A DNA stretch of 64,000 nucleotides from NCBI GenBank assembly GCA_023052935.1, contig CM041294.1, forward strand, positions 12,573,791-12,637,790, in the 5' to 3' direction. The position numbers and the translations under genes were made by a program. A model generated the notes under the pieces. That model did not search any database. It saw only the letters and a list, made by a program, of their open reading frames with translations, and was not told the origin of the DNA. This document shows positions 22,180-33,104 of the stretch, piece by piece (positions within the stretch are counted from its first letter, which is position 1; each line of letters opens with the position of its first letter). This DNA is from Piezodorus guildinii. Taxonomy: Eukaryota; Arthropoda; Insecta; Hemiptera; Pentatomidae.

Positions 22180-22850
22180 AAATAAATTTTATTCTGGGAC
22201 TTCTGTCCCCTAAGAATAACAAAAAAAGTACAAGAGTGAGTATTAAGTCTGGCTTAAAAATAAAAACATTACAAAAACAGACTTAATGTTATACTTATAT
22301 TATATATAAACCTAGTAATTACTGTTGCTTGAACGGCATATGACTACTACTTGCATTATTTATAGTGTAGTAAATACAACGACAATAGAACATTCATGTA
22401 TGACTATATAATACTGAAAACATGTGCATACAGAGATACTATAATTGAACCTCACACTAATATCGTAAAATCGTAGAAAAAAAAGTTTTTGTTAACTTGA
22501 AATATGACTATAAATCTTGATTTTTTATACAATTATTCGGAAGACTGATTACTGAGGAGATGATGGAATAATTTGTTTTTAAATGAGGTTGAGAAAGAAG
22601 CTTTGCGTATAGAGGTAGGTATGGAATTCCAAAGAGAGGTGGCACGCAAACTAAAAGATTTTTTAAAGAATGATGTTCGATGAGAGGGCAAATAGAGGTT
22701 AGTGGGTTGGGATCTTGTGTTAAACGAATGTACAGTCGGATGAGTAGTACGAATGAGTAGGTCAAGAATGTAGGATGGACTTTGGGTTTTAAAAGTGCGG
22801 AATAGGAATACTCCCAGGAAATACTGTCGGCGAGAAACTGAATTTAACTT
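22180..22850 (-). pseudogene. LINE 3' fragment, same family (copy b)
   Basis: Same 3' end (TTATTCTGGGAC near 22189) and, in broken frames on the minus strand, the same tail pattern (RLTQDPNPLTSICPLIEH, then LFGIPYLPLYAK) as copy a. It lies 1.2 kb from copy a in the same orientation. Confidence 0.6.
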
Positions 22851-23210
22851 ATATATATTTAAATTAAATATAACTCGGACAAGGAAGTAAATTCGTCTCT
22901 GTTTTATTTTAATTATTAATTTGAAAAAAGTCTCATTTTACGGAGAGACAACAAAATTCTTGTTTTCTTTCCTTTGATACATGCAGATGATATTGTACCA
23001 ATAGATGACTCTTCGGGGGTTCTTGGATGAAGGGAATGAAGAACTGAAGAGGTTTAAAAATCAACCTAAAAAGCAAATTCATGTGTATACGAAAAGAAAA
23101 AATGCAGTTAACCCATATAACTAACGAATATTTATTTGCTACCTTAGGGCCATTTTAAGTGTCATGTCTTCTATTGCTACCATTTAATTTTCATTATTAT
23201 ATTTTTCTTT

Positions 23211-24104
23211 TTACTTTCACTTACTATATATAGTAAGGGGAAGTATTGCGATCGTGAAAATTTTCGAATTCCAGTTTTCAACGGAAATAGACGTTTTAGG
23301 GTCCCCTGAGTCCAAATAACCAAGTCCCGCAAAAAGGTCTGTGTGTGTGTGTGTGTGTGTGTAACTCCCGGGCGTAAACGGTAAGTCCTATGAAACTGAA
23401 ATTTCATATTTAAGACAACTATACGGCCGATACGTGACAAAACTTTTTTCATCAAAATTAGCTTACCAGAAGAGGCACTTTATACCATGCATTTTGCACC
23501 TTTTTTCGATTTTCTCGAAAACGGTTCCGACGATTTTGATTAAACTCGCTATATCGGTGTAAAATTTAATGGGCTTTAATATCATGTAGGTTTTATTTGG
23601 ATAAAAATGGTATGACAGGGCTTAAATGCCGATATTTTAAATTTTCTTCCCCTAAAGTACCTTTAATTTTGTAGATTCAATAATAATAACTAGATTATCT
23701 TGTTAACGCTGATGAAAAACAGGTAAATAGATAAATTGAATAAATTCGATACCCAACTAGAGGAGAAAACAGAAAAAATATTTTTTCAATGCAATTTTTC
23801 GTTTTTGAACATAAGAGCAGTAATATACATGTATGATATACCGTTGGAAAGCTAAAGATTTTAGAAAAAATATTATCTCATACACAAGCTTTTAAAAGTT
23901 AATAGAGAGTAATGAACTGAACGTAAAACTAACTGATTATTTTAGATAATAAAATAAAAGATTTTTTAATAAAACACATGTATCTATATAAATTAAATTA
24001 TTTAATAGTCTCACGTATTTTTAACTCTAACTGTATTTGAAAATTCTTTCATTGATTTTAAAAATCGAGGTAAGTGAAAGTCGTGTGTTGCCCGCACCAG
24101 ATTT
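23211..24104 (-). repeat. Helentron-like element, copy H4 (complete)
   Basis: The best complete copy, about 890 bp. On the minus strand it starts with the conserved terminus near 24104 and ACTTTCACTTAC. It has the CA microsatellite at 23340-23360 and ends with the hairpin CTTACTATATATAGTAAG and GTAAGTGAAAGT at 23211. No open reading frame of note. Confidence 0.75.
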
Positions 24105-24550
24105 TTTTACTTATTTTTTATTTATCAGAAAATGCAATTGTTTGTTAAATACCTGAATTTTTCTCGAATATAAATAGTTTTTGATTTGTAAGAGAGAAAA
24201 TTAACGAATTCCTTTCTAATAATGGTCCGGTTTCGGTGGGTATTTTTTTTAATATTTGAATGAAATGATTATAGAATAATTGAACATACCATGGATTCCT
24301 AATTGAGTAATTTTTAGGATTTAACTTTATTATTATACTGTTTTAACTTAGGGTTAATTTTATTAAAGTGTAGGACAGGCTATATGTAATTATATACATC
24401 GCTTCAATTCTTGCTTTATTGATTCATTTTTTTATTTTTAAATTGCTTCAATACTACTATCATTTAGGAGATCGTTTTTCTTTTTTGTTTGTTAACGTTT
24501 CATATTCTGTACATATGTTTTTTAAATTAATTGTGTTGGTAACTTGATGG

Positions 24551-25416
24551 CCTCTGTTGTTTTCTTCCGAATTTTTACACATTTAAAGTAAACAGTTACT
24601 AATCCTCTGCCTTTGTATTATAAACATTAGCTTTCCAATCAATTACCCACTTTTTTTTTTAGTATACCTCTAGATATGAACATGGAAACACGCAATTTTC
24701 GAGTAATATTTTTGTACGAGTTTATACTCGGCCATTCAGCAGCTGAGGCCGCTACAAATATTTGCAAGGCGTTTGGGGAAGGGAGTGCTGATAAACAAAC
24801 CATTCGCCGTTGGGTTGCTAAGTTTTCAGCTGGGGAAACCGGCTTGGAAAACTTGCCGCGAGGAAGACCTACGTCCGTAATAGACAACGATGTCCTCAAA
24901 CATACAGTAGAAGGAAACCCCTACCATAAAGTTAAAGGACTCTCAGCACAACTAAATGCAAGTGCGTCTACCGTTTTCAGACATTTAAAGTGCATTGAGA
25001 AAGTAAAGAAGATCGATACATGGGTGCCTCATGATCTCACTGAGCGGCAGCAAGACCCCATGTTTCAAAACATACCGTGCAAAAATTGAAAGAACTGGGC
25101 TACGAAGTTCTTCCGCACCCACCATATTCTCCCGACTTGTCTCCAACAGATTACCACCTGTTCAGGAATTTAGACAACTTCATCAAAGGAAAACTTTTTG
25201 AAAATGATGATCAAGTGAAAAGTGCGTTTTCAGATTTTGTTTCACTTCAAAGCTCAGATTTTTTCAGTTCGGGGATAAAAAAGTTGGTGTCACGTGGAGG
25301 AAAAATGTGTAGAAAATGAAGGTAAATACTTCGAATAAAATTATCTTGTTTTTATATCGTATTTTTAATAAAAATCCTTTACCTTGAAAACGGACATTTC
25401 ATGTTACATAACCCAA
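24551..25416 (+). mobile_element. mariner element M2, 5' end lost and internally deleted
   Basis: Same family as M1 and M3. The right terminal repeat ends in CCCAA at 25416 followed by TA. The left terminal repeat is missing and homology starts near 24551. Frame 24676-25089 has the N-terminus of transposase (HTH-type GHSAAEAATNICKAFGEGS, WVAKFSAGETGL). After a frameshift, 25077-25319 gives LKELGYEVLPHPPYSPDL and SPTDYHLFRNLDNF, with the third catalytic Asp. The region holding the first two Asp residues is deleted near 25060. Not able to make active transposase. Confidence 0.85.
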
Positions 25417-25429
25417 TACAAGTCTGTTA

Positions 25430-26030
25430 CTCTTAAGGGCCCTTCTTAGGGGAAACATTTTTTTCTCTGTTTGTATTACTATAAAATCTTATGAATTTGT
25501 TTGCTTTAACTAGTTCACGCCGGCGTGGCCCACCGGTGGGTCACATTTAACTATTCCGTGGCACGACGTCCTTTACAAGTGAGCCACTTGTTTTCAGAAA
25601 ATAAGTCGTTAAAAAAATAATTTTTATTTATTTTTTCTCAACATTATATACTGTATAAATTAACAATCATAAAGGTTTAAATATTTTATAACTTTCAACA
25701 TCCCCCTCACAGGACCTTTATCGGTTAATTTCATTTGATTACTTTTCTTTAAGGATTTCCTTTAGCTGTGGGTGGTTTCTTTTCATATATTTATCCCCAA
25801 TTCTGACAATATAAGAATAATTTTTAAGTATTTCCATAATTTCTCCTTTAAATCGTATGTGAATGTCAAACTGTTACGATCTCGCATTTTAGGGCGAATT
25901 AAACACGTTCGAACTGGCAACAGTTTAGTCCCGCCTCAAGAAATGTAAGCAGCTAAGATTTTCCCGCCACACACGAAAAAAATTAGACTTTCGCCTCAGC
26001 GTGAGCAATAAGAAAGTACGTAAGACGCCA

Positions 26031-26071
<41 letters not shown>

Positions 26072-26929
26072 TTTTAGCACGCGAGAACTATTATTAGAGT
26101 TTGTGAGGCTGTTTTTGAGTTCATAATACTCTGTTCGGTATACCGCTATCGAGCTCTAAAAAAAAAACATTTTTTTTTTTTAGATTATTTAGGGGATTAT
26201 TTAATAATGGTTAAGAATAGGTTTTTTGGTCCACTTTTTTATTTTATTTTTTTTTAAACAATTTGTATTGAGGTCGAGATCCGCTTCTAGGCTCCTCGAA
26301 TCACCGCGGCTGTTTCAAAATTGAATGCACTAGATTCAAAAACGCATAATTTCGAAAAATATAAAATTCTAAAAAATTCAAACTAACTAACTATTCTAAG
26401 ACTCTGAAGCCCAATTTATATATTAAGTCAATGTTATTTTAAAGGGACTTGTCCTAGAATAGTAAAGAATTTATTATTATTATTTATTTATTATTAACTA
26501 CCTACAATATCTTCCTAACCTTTATAATAAAGAAAGAAAATGATAATAATAAAATATTTTGGCACCAGGTGTTAAGGAAACACAGCCCTTAACCCATTTT
26601 AAGATAGGCATCTTTCATGCAGCAACACAATCAAGCGCACAGGGCCATCTTGTGGCATAGGGAGGTACTCGCACTGAGACCAGAATGCTCTGCGAGCAAG
26701 AAAAATAGAAAAAAAAACAGAAAAGAAAAAGCACATGGCGCCACCCTTGTATCAGGCAGATAAGTAATAATAAAAATAATTTAACCTAAATAAAATGTTA
26801 ATTTCCTTGTAATTCTTAATAGACTGTAATCTTATATAATATTATGATCCCATATTATTCCATAATATATTCCATATAAAATACAGTTCACTACATTGTT
26901 TTATCAATATATTATAAAAAATATTTAAT
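25430..26929. other. No recognised gene; homopolymer and palindrome
   Basis: 1.5 kb of AT-rich DNA. A near-perfect palindrome GTGGCCCACCGGTGGGTCAC lies near 25525-25544, in a short GC-rich patch. An A run of about 37 nt is at 26032-26068. Around 26590-26620 there is GTGTTAAGGAAAC and CCCTTAAC, similar to the pair near 13100. No coding region found. Confidence 0.45.
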
Positions 26930-28234
26930 ACTAGATGTAACCCTTGGCTTTGCTCGCGAATATTTTATTTTGTATTTATTTAAATTTGCATAAATGCGTT
27001 TATGAGTAGTTACTATAAAACGCATATGATGGAGCTGTTGTTTGGGGATATGGTAACAAATGAACTACCAATAAAACAGACATATTTTATTAATGGTGTG
27101 TTTTCTTGGTGGCTTCACCCTCAACTAACGTCTTTACTATATAGTCAAAACGGTCAACAACCACTCCATTATTATAAGACGTATAAATTTATATTATATT
27201 TTTGGCAATTACATTTATCAAAGTTGTTTTCAAGTGAAAATATTCCCATTCGTTGGATCAATGTATATCAGTCACATTTGTGTTGCAAACGTGACTATAT
27301 ACCACGATTATGTCACAGCTAAAATATATTGAGTAATGTTGGGTATGCCTACTTCTACTGGATCGCTATTATATATTTAACAGAATAAAACGGCAACTTA
27401 TTAGACTAAAGTTAGAATTATGGTTGATGAGGAAAGTGATATTAAAAGAACTTAACCTATTTCTATAATTAACATAATATAACTATAATATCTTGTTTCT
27501 AATATCGAGGCACATTGAACAAATAGAACAAAAACTACACTTACTTATCTTTGTTTGCGGTTTGGTGAATTAAATTTGTTAAATAAAATAATTTAAATTA
27601 AAATCGCTACAAATTACGAAAAATGTTGATAGTGCCTATGTTGAATGAGGTTATATGAAACATATACAGGAGAATAGCAATGAGCTACTCTGTTTATGAT
27701 AAATAAAAGATTATTATTTCATGTGAGATATCAATTTTATTTACTCAATGTTACAATTACATACCAGTACCAAGTAGCCACATCCAATTTATTCAATAAT
27801 ATCGTTCTATCTTTTAAATATAACCGTTCTATATCACCATAACTCCTTTGCAACTCATTCAAATGAGTACTAATAATTTTTCTGGAAACGTATAGTAATA
27901 TGTATTTTATTATAACTGGAAACTATAATGTGATTGTATACTTTATAAATACGAACGCAGAGAAACAGTCAACACACACTTATATTTGAATTAATAATCA
28001 CATATGTGAAGATATGGGAAGGTTACTTACTGAGAACCAGTGTTGCCACAGTTAAACAAATTTTGTTTTACGTTTTAGAAAAATATATTTTTCAACCATT
28101 TAGAATAGTAATAATAACTATCCTATCATTTAAGTTGGACCAAATAACTTATAATTACGAAGTTTGATCAAAGTCGGTTCAGTAATTTCAGAGTTTATCG
28201 TGAACAAACATTGTGACACGAGATTTTTATATAT
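26930..28234 (+). repeat. RTE/SINE-like non-autonomous unit 1
   Basis: Begins with ACTAGATGTAACCCTTGGCT, a degenerate form of the GCTGTAACCCGCGGATTCGC head common on insect RTE-derived short elements. It ends with GGTTCAGTAATTTCAGAG and GTGACACGAGATTTTTATAT. A second copy follows head-to-tail. This copy is uninterrupted and gives the empty sites for the LTR element and the Penelope-like palindrome that sit in unit 2. The 106-codon frame inside (27002-27322) is broken in unit 2 and has no recognised domain. Confidence 0.6.
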
Positions 28235-28496
28235 TTAACTAGCTGTAACCCGCGGATTCGCTCGCCGATATTTTATTTTGTCTTTATTTAAATTTGCATA
28301 AATGCGTTTATGAGTAGTGACTATAAAATGAATATGATGAAGCAGTTGTTTGGGGATGTGGTAACAAAGAAACTACCAATAAAAAACACTTCCTTTATTT
28401 TTTTCTTATTAGTTTGTTTTCTTGGTGGCTGCACCCTCAACCAACTTCTCCACCATGAATTCAAAACGGTCAACAATCACTCTATTATTATAAGAC

Positions 28497-28643
28497 TATT
28501 GTAACTATTGTTAAAATCGATTATCGGTTGTATCTTAAACCTCCTTGCAATAACCTATTAATCTTGTTATAACTTTAAATTATATCAATAAAGAAGTGTT
28601 TTTGTTTCAAGTATATTACGAATTATTACCATTAGTCACAACA
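28497..28643 (+). repeat. 5' long terminal repeat
   Basis: 147 bp starting TATTGTAAC and ending GTCACAACA. It contains AATAAA at 28587-28592, the likely polyadenylation signal. It is identical to the 3' LTR except for one A/T change near 28577. Confidence 0.88.
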
Positions 28644-28819
28644 AATTTGGCGACGAGGTGAAACATTTCTACTCATCAAGATAAATTACCTATTAGCCAG
28701 AAGGTGAGATTTATTAATACATCTCTTTATTAATTGAACTTTCAATTCAAGTTAAAAGTATCATTCGAGCCTAAATTTTTGTTTAGTTATTTTCTTTAAT
28801 CAATAGACATTTCGGCATA

Positions 28820-31237
28820 ATGGATCCCGCTCAATTTAAAATATTTATGGAGCAACAAAATTCTTTAATTACCCAACTTATCAACACGGTGAAATTAACG
28901 CAGCAATCGTCTCAACTCTCATCAAAAGCCGGTAACCTCAGTGGAGATAGCGCAGCAACGGGGTTGAATTCAGTTCTAGTTCCTAATTTCGAGGCTTTCG
29001 ACCCTAACAGGGAATCCTTTAAAACATATCTACAACGGTTCGAAAATTACCTTACCATGAAGGGGGTTATAACTGATAAACCTTACTGTGCTAGGCTGCT
29101 TTTGAACTCCATTGGTTCAAAATATTTTGAAATGATTAGAGCTCTAGGTGCTCCTAAACAGCCTACTGATCATACTTTTGAAGAATTAACCCAATTGCTT
29201 CAGGACCATCTTTCCCCTCCTCAAAACGAGCTTGTTGCCCAACATAAATTTTTATCAATGTACCAGCCGGAAAATCAAACAATTGCAGAATTTGTTACAT
29301 CACTCAGGTCAGAAATAAGTGACTGTAACTTTATTTCACCATGTGACTGCAAAGTATCAATTGCAGATATATTCTTGCGTGCTCAATTTGTAAGGGGTCT
29401 CAAAGATGATTACATTCGCGAGAATGTCTTGCGATCAACAAAAACTGCCTTCAAAGATATTGTTACTGAGGCCATCGCACTTGAAGCTTCCAAAATCAAC
29501 TCTAGAACTATCGCTCCAAAACAATCTGTGGATATCAATAAGATCACTCACGAAAAGAAGCTTTCTGGTTTTGAGTCAAACCCACAGCGTTCACGTGCTA
29601 AGGGTAGGTCTCAATCAAACTCTCGTTCATCTAAAATTGATTTTGCTTCTCTCGGCATTGATGGCTGCTGTTTGCGTTGCGGCAAAGATAACCACCTATC
29701 AAATGACTGTCGCACCGAAAAATCAAAACTAAGATGCCAGACATGCAAGAAATCCGGGCACGTCGCAAAGGTATGCATTCGATCGCTTCTCAATAAAAAA
29801 GATAAATCAGAGACAGCCAATCAAATCTTAACATTTTCAACACCATCGTCCTCAAATCAAACCTCCAAATCTGAATCATTTCACTGCTATGGTGTTAGTC
29901 ATATATTAGACATCTATCAAAACGTAGACCATTCTCAAAACATTACTCGCTATTATGCAACTGTAGATGTCAATGACAAAATCGTTAAGTTTGAAGTTGA
30001 CACGGGTTCAGCATACACATTTTTACCTCGAAACATGGTCAATGAGCTAAATCTCCAACTTCCATTGCAACCAGCCGTTCTTCATGAGCTTCATCGAACC
30101 CATATCGGGACAACAAAAATGAAGCAGTTGGCACGACGCTATGTCTACTGGAAATCAATCGACAAGGACATAGAGCGAGCAGTTAGGGAATGTCCTGACT
30201 GCGCGAAGGTCCAAAACAGCCCACCTAAAGCTCCTCTTCACCCATGGATGGAGCCAGAAGAAAATTGGCAGCGCATACACATTGACTATGCTGGACCATA
30301 TCAAAATCACCACTTCCTTATAATGGTGGATGCAAAATCAAGATGGGCGGAAATCTGTCCGAGCAACACTGCTCCAACATCATCATCGACCATCGATCTA
30401 ATGCAAGAGGTTTTTGCACGAAATGGGTTCCCAGACGTCATGGTGAGTGACAACGCCACAATTTTCACAAGTGAGGAATTCAAGAACTTCTGTGCAGCTG
30501 CTGGAATCACTCAAAGGTTCATCGCACCGGGTCATCCAGCAACTAACGGACTCGCTGAGAGGAATGTTCAGACATTAAAACACAGGTTAGCTGCTATGGA
30601 AAACGAACATCTCCCTATGAAAAAGAAAATTCTAGAGATTCTTTTTAGGTACAGGGCGACACCTCTCATTAACGGAAAAACGCCTAGTGAGCTTTTCCTT
30701 AATCGTCAGATTAGAATCCAACTGGACGCTCTTAAGCCTGCAACCATTGAACAGCATTCACAACCAAAGGAGCTAGCGAGACAACTTAAGGTGGGGGACC
30801 GAGTACAAGCTCGATATTATACAAACAACAAGCAACAGTGGCGACCTGGTGTTATTGGCAAAAAGCTTGGTCGTCTACACTATATTGTCACATTAGACAA
30901 CGGCTACTCTTTCAAAAGGCACATAAACCAGCTCCGAAGAACAGGAGTAGAAAAGAAATGTGTCACATTTGCCCACGAGGAAATCACCAATCCAAAAGAA
31001 GATGCCTGCCAAAACAATCAATATCCAGAGGTGCTGTATCCTCCTCTGCCTGCTCCAGCCCATCCGCAAGAGGACACGGCAGACCCTACTGTTGCGGACG
31101 AAATTGAAGCTCCAAATCTCGAAGGATTAAGACAAGATCAAGCTCCTGAACTTCGAAGATCAAGCCGCCAAACTCGCCCACCAAAGTATCTGAACGACTA
31201 CGTGGTTGGCCGAATTAGCGTGGGAGGACTATTGTAA
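28820..31237 (+). CDS. Gag-protease-integrase fusion polyprotein, RT/RNase H absent
   Basis: One open frame of 805 residues. Residues 1-270 are Gag-like. Two CCHC knuckles follow near 281-320 (CCLRCGKDNHLSNDC, CQTCKKSGHVAKVC). The retroviral-type protease active site VDTGSAYTFLP is near 394, but only about 20 residues follow before the frame enters integrase. The integrase zinc domain lies at about 417-460 (LHRTHIG then CPDC). The core Asp is near 487 (HIDYAG), the second Asp is in VSDNATIF and the Glu is in GLAERNVQ, with 35 residues between the last two, the canonical spacing. Then a GPY/F-type module and a basic Pro-rich tail. The stop lies inside the 3' LTR. Integrase looks intact; the protease lacks its flap and C-terminal half and is probably inactive. 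Confidence 0.9.
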   Translation: MDPAQFKIFMEQQNSLITQLINTVKLTQQSSQLSSKAGNLSGDSAATGLNSVLVPNFEAFDPNRESFKTYLQRFENYLTMKGVITDKPYCARLLLNSIGSKYFEMIRALGAPKQPTDHTFEELTQLLQDHLSPPQNELVAQHKFLSMYQPENQTIAEFVTSLRSEISDCNFISPCDCKVSIADIFLRAQFVRGLKDDYIRENVLRSTKTAFKDIVTEAIALEASKINSRTIAPKQSVDINKITHEKKLSGFESNPQRSRAKGRSQSNSRSSKIDFASLGIDGCCLRCGKDNHLSNDCRTEKSKLRCQTCKKSGHVAKVCIRSLLNKKDKSETANQILTFSTPSSSNQTSKSESFHCYGVSHILDIYQNVDHSQNITRYYATVDVNDKIVKFEVDTGSAYTFLPRNMVNELNLQLPLQPAVLHELHRTHIGTTKMKQLARRYVYWKSIDKDIERAVRECPDCAKVQNSPPKAPLHPWMEPEENWQRIHIDYAGPYQNHHFLIMVDAKSRWAEICPSNTAPTSSSTIDLMQEVFARNGFPDVMVSDNATIFTSEEFKNFCAAAGITQRFIAPGHPATNGLAERNVQTLKHRLAAMENEHLPMKKKILEILFRYRATPLINGKTPSELFLNRQIRIQLDALKPATIEQHSQPKELARQLKVGDRVQARYYTNNKQQWRPGVIGKKLGRLHYIVTLDNGYSFKRHINQLRRTGVEKKCVTFAHEEITNPKEDACQNNQYPEVLYPPLPAPAHPQEDTADPTVADEIEAPNLEGLRQDQAPELRRSSRQTRPPKYLNDYVVGRISVGGLL

Positions 31238-31376
31238 CTATTGTTAAAATCGATTATCGGTTGTATCTTAAACCTCCTTGCAATAACCTATTAATCTTGT
31301 TATAACTTTTAATTATATCAATAAAGAAGTGTTTTTGTTTCAAGTATATTACGAATTATTACCATTAGTCACAACA
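31230..31376 (+). repeat. 3' long terminal repeat
   Basis: 147 bp, 146 identical to the 5' LTR. The polyprotein stop codon lies at its start (31235-31237). It is followed by the AAGAC duplication at 31377-31381. Confidence 0.88.
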
Positions 31377-32118
31377 AAGACGCATACATTTTCAAGAAAT
31401 ATAATCATTATATTTTTAACAATTACATTTATCAGAGTTTTTTTCAAGTTAAAATATTCTCACACGTTGGATCAATGTGTATCAATCACAGTTATGTTAC
31501 AAACGTGACTGTATGCTACGATTACGTTACAGCTAAAGTATATTGAGTAATTTTGGGTATGCCTACTTTAGCTGGATCGCTATTGTATATTTAACAGAAT
31601 TAAATGGCAAACTTGTTAGACTAAAGTTAGAATTATGGTTGATTAGGAAAGTGATTTAAAAACAACTTAACCTATTGCTATAATTAATCTAATACAACTA
31701 TAAATATCTTGTTTCCAATATCGAGGCACATTGCACAAATAGAACAAAAACTACACTTATTTATCTTTGTTTGCGGTTTGGTGAATAAAATTTGTTAAAT
31801 AAAATAATTTAAATTAAAATCGCTATAAATTACGAAAAATGTTGATAGTGCCTATGTTGAATGAGGTTATATGAAACATATGCATGAGAATAGCAATGAA
31901 CTGCTCTGTTGTTGACAAATAAAAGATTATTATTTCATATGAGATATCAATTTTTATTTACTCAATGTTACAATTACATACCAGTACCAAGTAGCCACAT
32001 CCAATTTATTCAATAATATCGTTCTATCTTTTAAATATGACCGTTCTATATCGTCATAATTCCTTTGCAACTCATAACTCATTGCAAGTTATTCAAATGA
32101 GTACTTAAAATTTTTCTG

Positions 32119-32430
32119 TTATAGGTGGAATAGTCAGGAATCAGTCATTTTTTGAAAATTTTTTAATTTTGCCAACGTTTCGGCCCAAGCTTCTGGGCCA
32201 TCATCAGGGCATTACTGAGCCATGTCCAAGCATAAACTGTTGTTAAATAAAATGTTGAGTTATGATAAAATGTTCAGTTTATGCTTGGACATGGCTCAGT
32301 AATGCCCTGATGATGGATGGCTCACAAGCTTGGGCCGAAACGTTGGCAAAATTAAAAACTTTTCAAAAGATGACTGATTCCTGACTATTCCACCTATAAT
32401 AGTTTCTACAGTCGACTATACATCCTTAAT
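32119..32430. mobile_element. Penelope-like palindrome P3
   Basis: Two inverted arms of about 140 nt around a short AT-rich centre. Each arm has ATAGGTGGAATAGTCAGGAA at its outer end, then CCAACGTTTCGGCC and CATCATCAGGGC. Only the right end carries an extra 30 nt with CTACAGTCGACTATACATCC. The duplication is AAAATTTTTCTG (32107-32118) and AAAAATTTTCTG (32431-32442). Unit 1 shows the site without the insert. Arms and tail match copy P7, which still has Penelope-like coding sequence. Confidence 0.7.
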
Positions 32431-32783
32431 AAAAATTTTCTGGAAACTTATAGTAATATGTATTTTATTATAACTGGAAACTATAATGTGATTGTATACT
32501 TTATAAATACGAACGCAGAGAAACAGTCAACACACACTTATATTTGAATTAATAATCACATATGTGAAGATATGGGAAGGTTACTTACTGAGAACCAGTG
32601 TTGCCACAGTTAAACAGATTTTGTTTTACGTTTTAGAAAAAAATATATTTTTTTTTATACTATCCTATCATTTATGTTGGACCAAATAACAGATAATTAC
32701 GAAGTTTGATCAAATTCGGTTCGGTAATTTCAGAGTTTATCGCGAACGAACATTGTGACATGAGATTTTTATATATATAATAT

Positions 32784-33104
32784 TAAGAGTACCCTGGAAG
32801 GCCCCAGGTCTCGAAATATTTACACCAGGCATAAATTTTAAATTTTTACCTGAATCAAATGTTTATTATGAAATCATACCCAGAAATTATCTGTTGAAAT
32901 GAGCGAATGACAGACCTTTGAGTTTAGTCGTGTATAGGAATCCGGAATTCAAATAAGTTTGGCGCTCTGGTTGTTAATGTTGCCATGTGATAAATGACAC
33001 TTGTTGAAGCTGGTCTTAAACGCTTTTAGTTTAAATACTCCACGAGTTTAGTTCTTCACAAGACTTCGCTTTAATCATTTGTCCCAAATATGTTCCGACT
33101 TATC
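32784..33104. other. No recognised gene
   Basis: Begins TACCCTGGAAGGCCCCAGGT, which contains a GGAAGGCCCC palindromic feel but no defined element. No reading frame of interest. Confidence 0.4.

Larger units (their letters stand above)
28497..31376 (+). mobile_element. Ty3/gypsy-type LTR retrotransposon lacking reverse transcriptase
   Basis: Two 147-bp LTRs bracket a single open frame. The target duplication AAGAC lies at 28492-28496 and 31377-31381, and the paralogous empty site in unit 1 (near 27175) has one AAGAC. The LTRs differ at one position, so insertion is recent. Sequence after the 5' LTR (TTTGGCGACGAGG, 28646-28658) is where a tRNA primer site should be. A purine tract (GTGGGAGGA) precedes the 3' LTR. 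The total of 2.9 kb is far below the usual 5 kb or so because the reverse transcriptase/RNase H part is gone. Confidence 0.88.
28235..32783 (+). repeat. RTE/SINE-like non-autonomous unit 2, split by two insertions
   Basis: Starts ACTAGCTGTAACCCGCGGAT and matches unit 1 nearly base for base over about 1.3 kb once two insertions are removed: the LTR retrotransposon at 28497-31376 and the Penelope-like palindrome at 32119-32430. The two units are tandem in the same orientation, so unit 2 arose by insertion next to unit 1 or by duplication. Confidence 0.65.
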
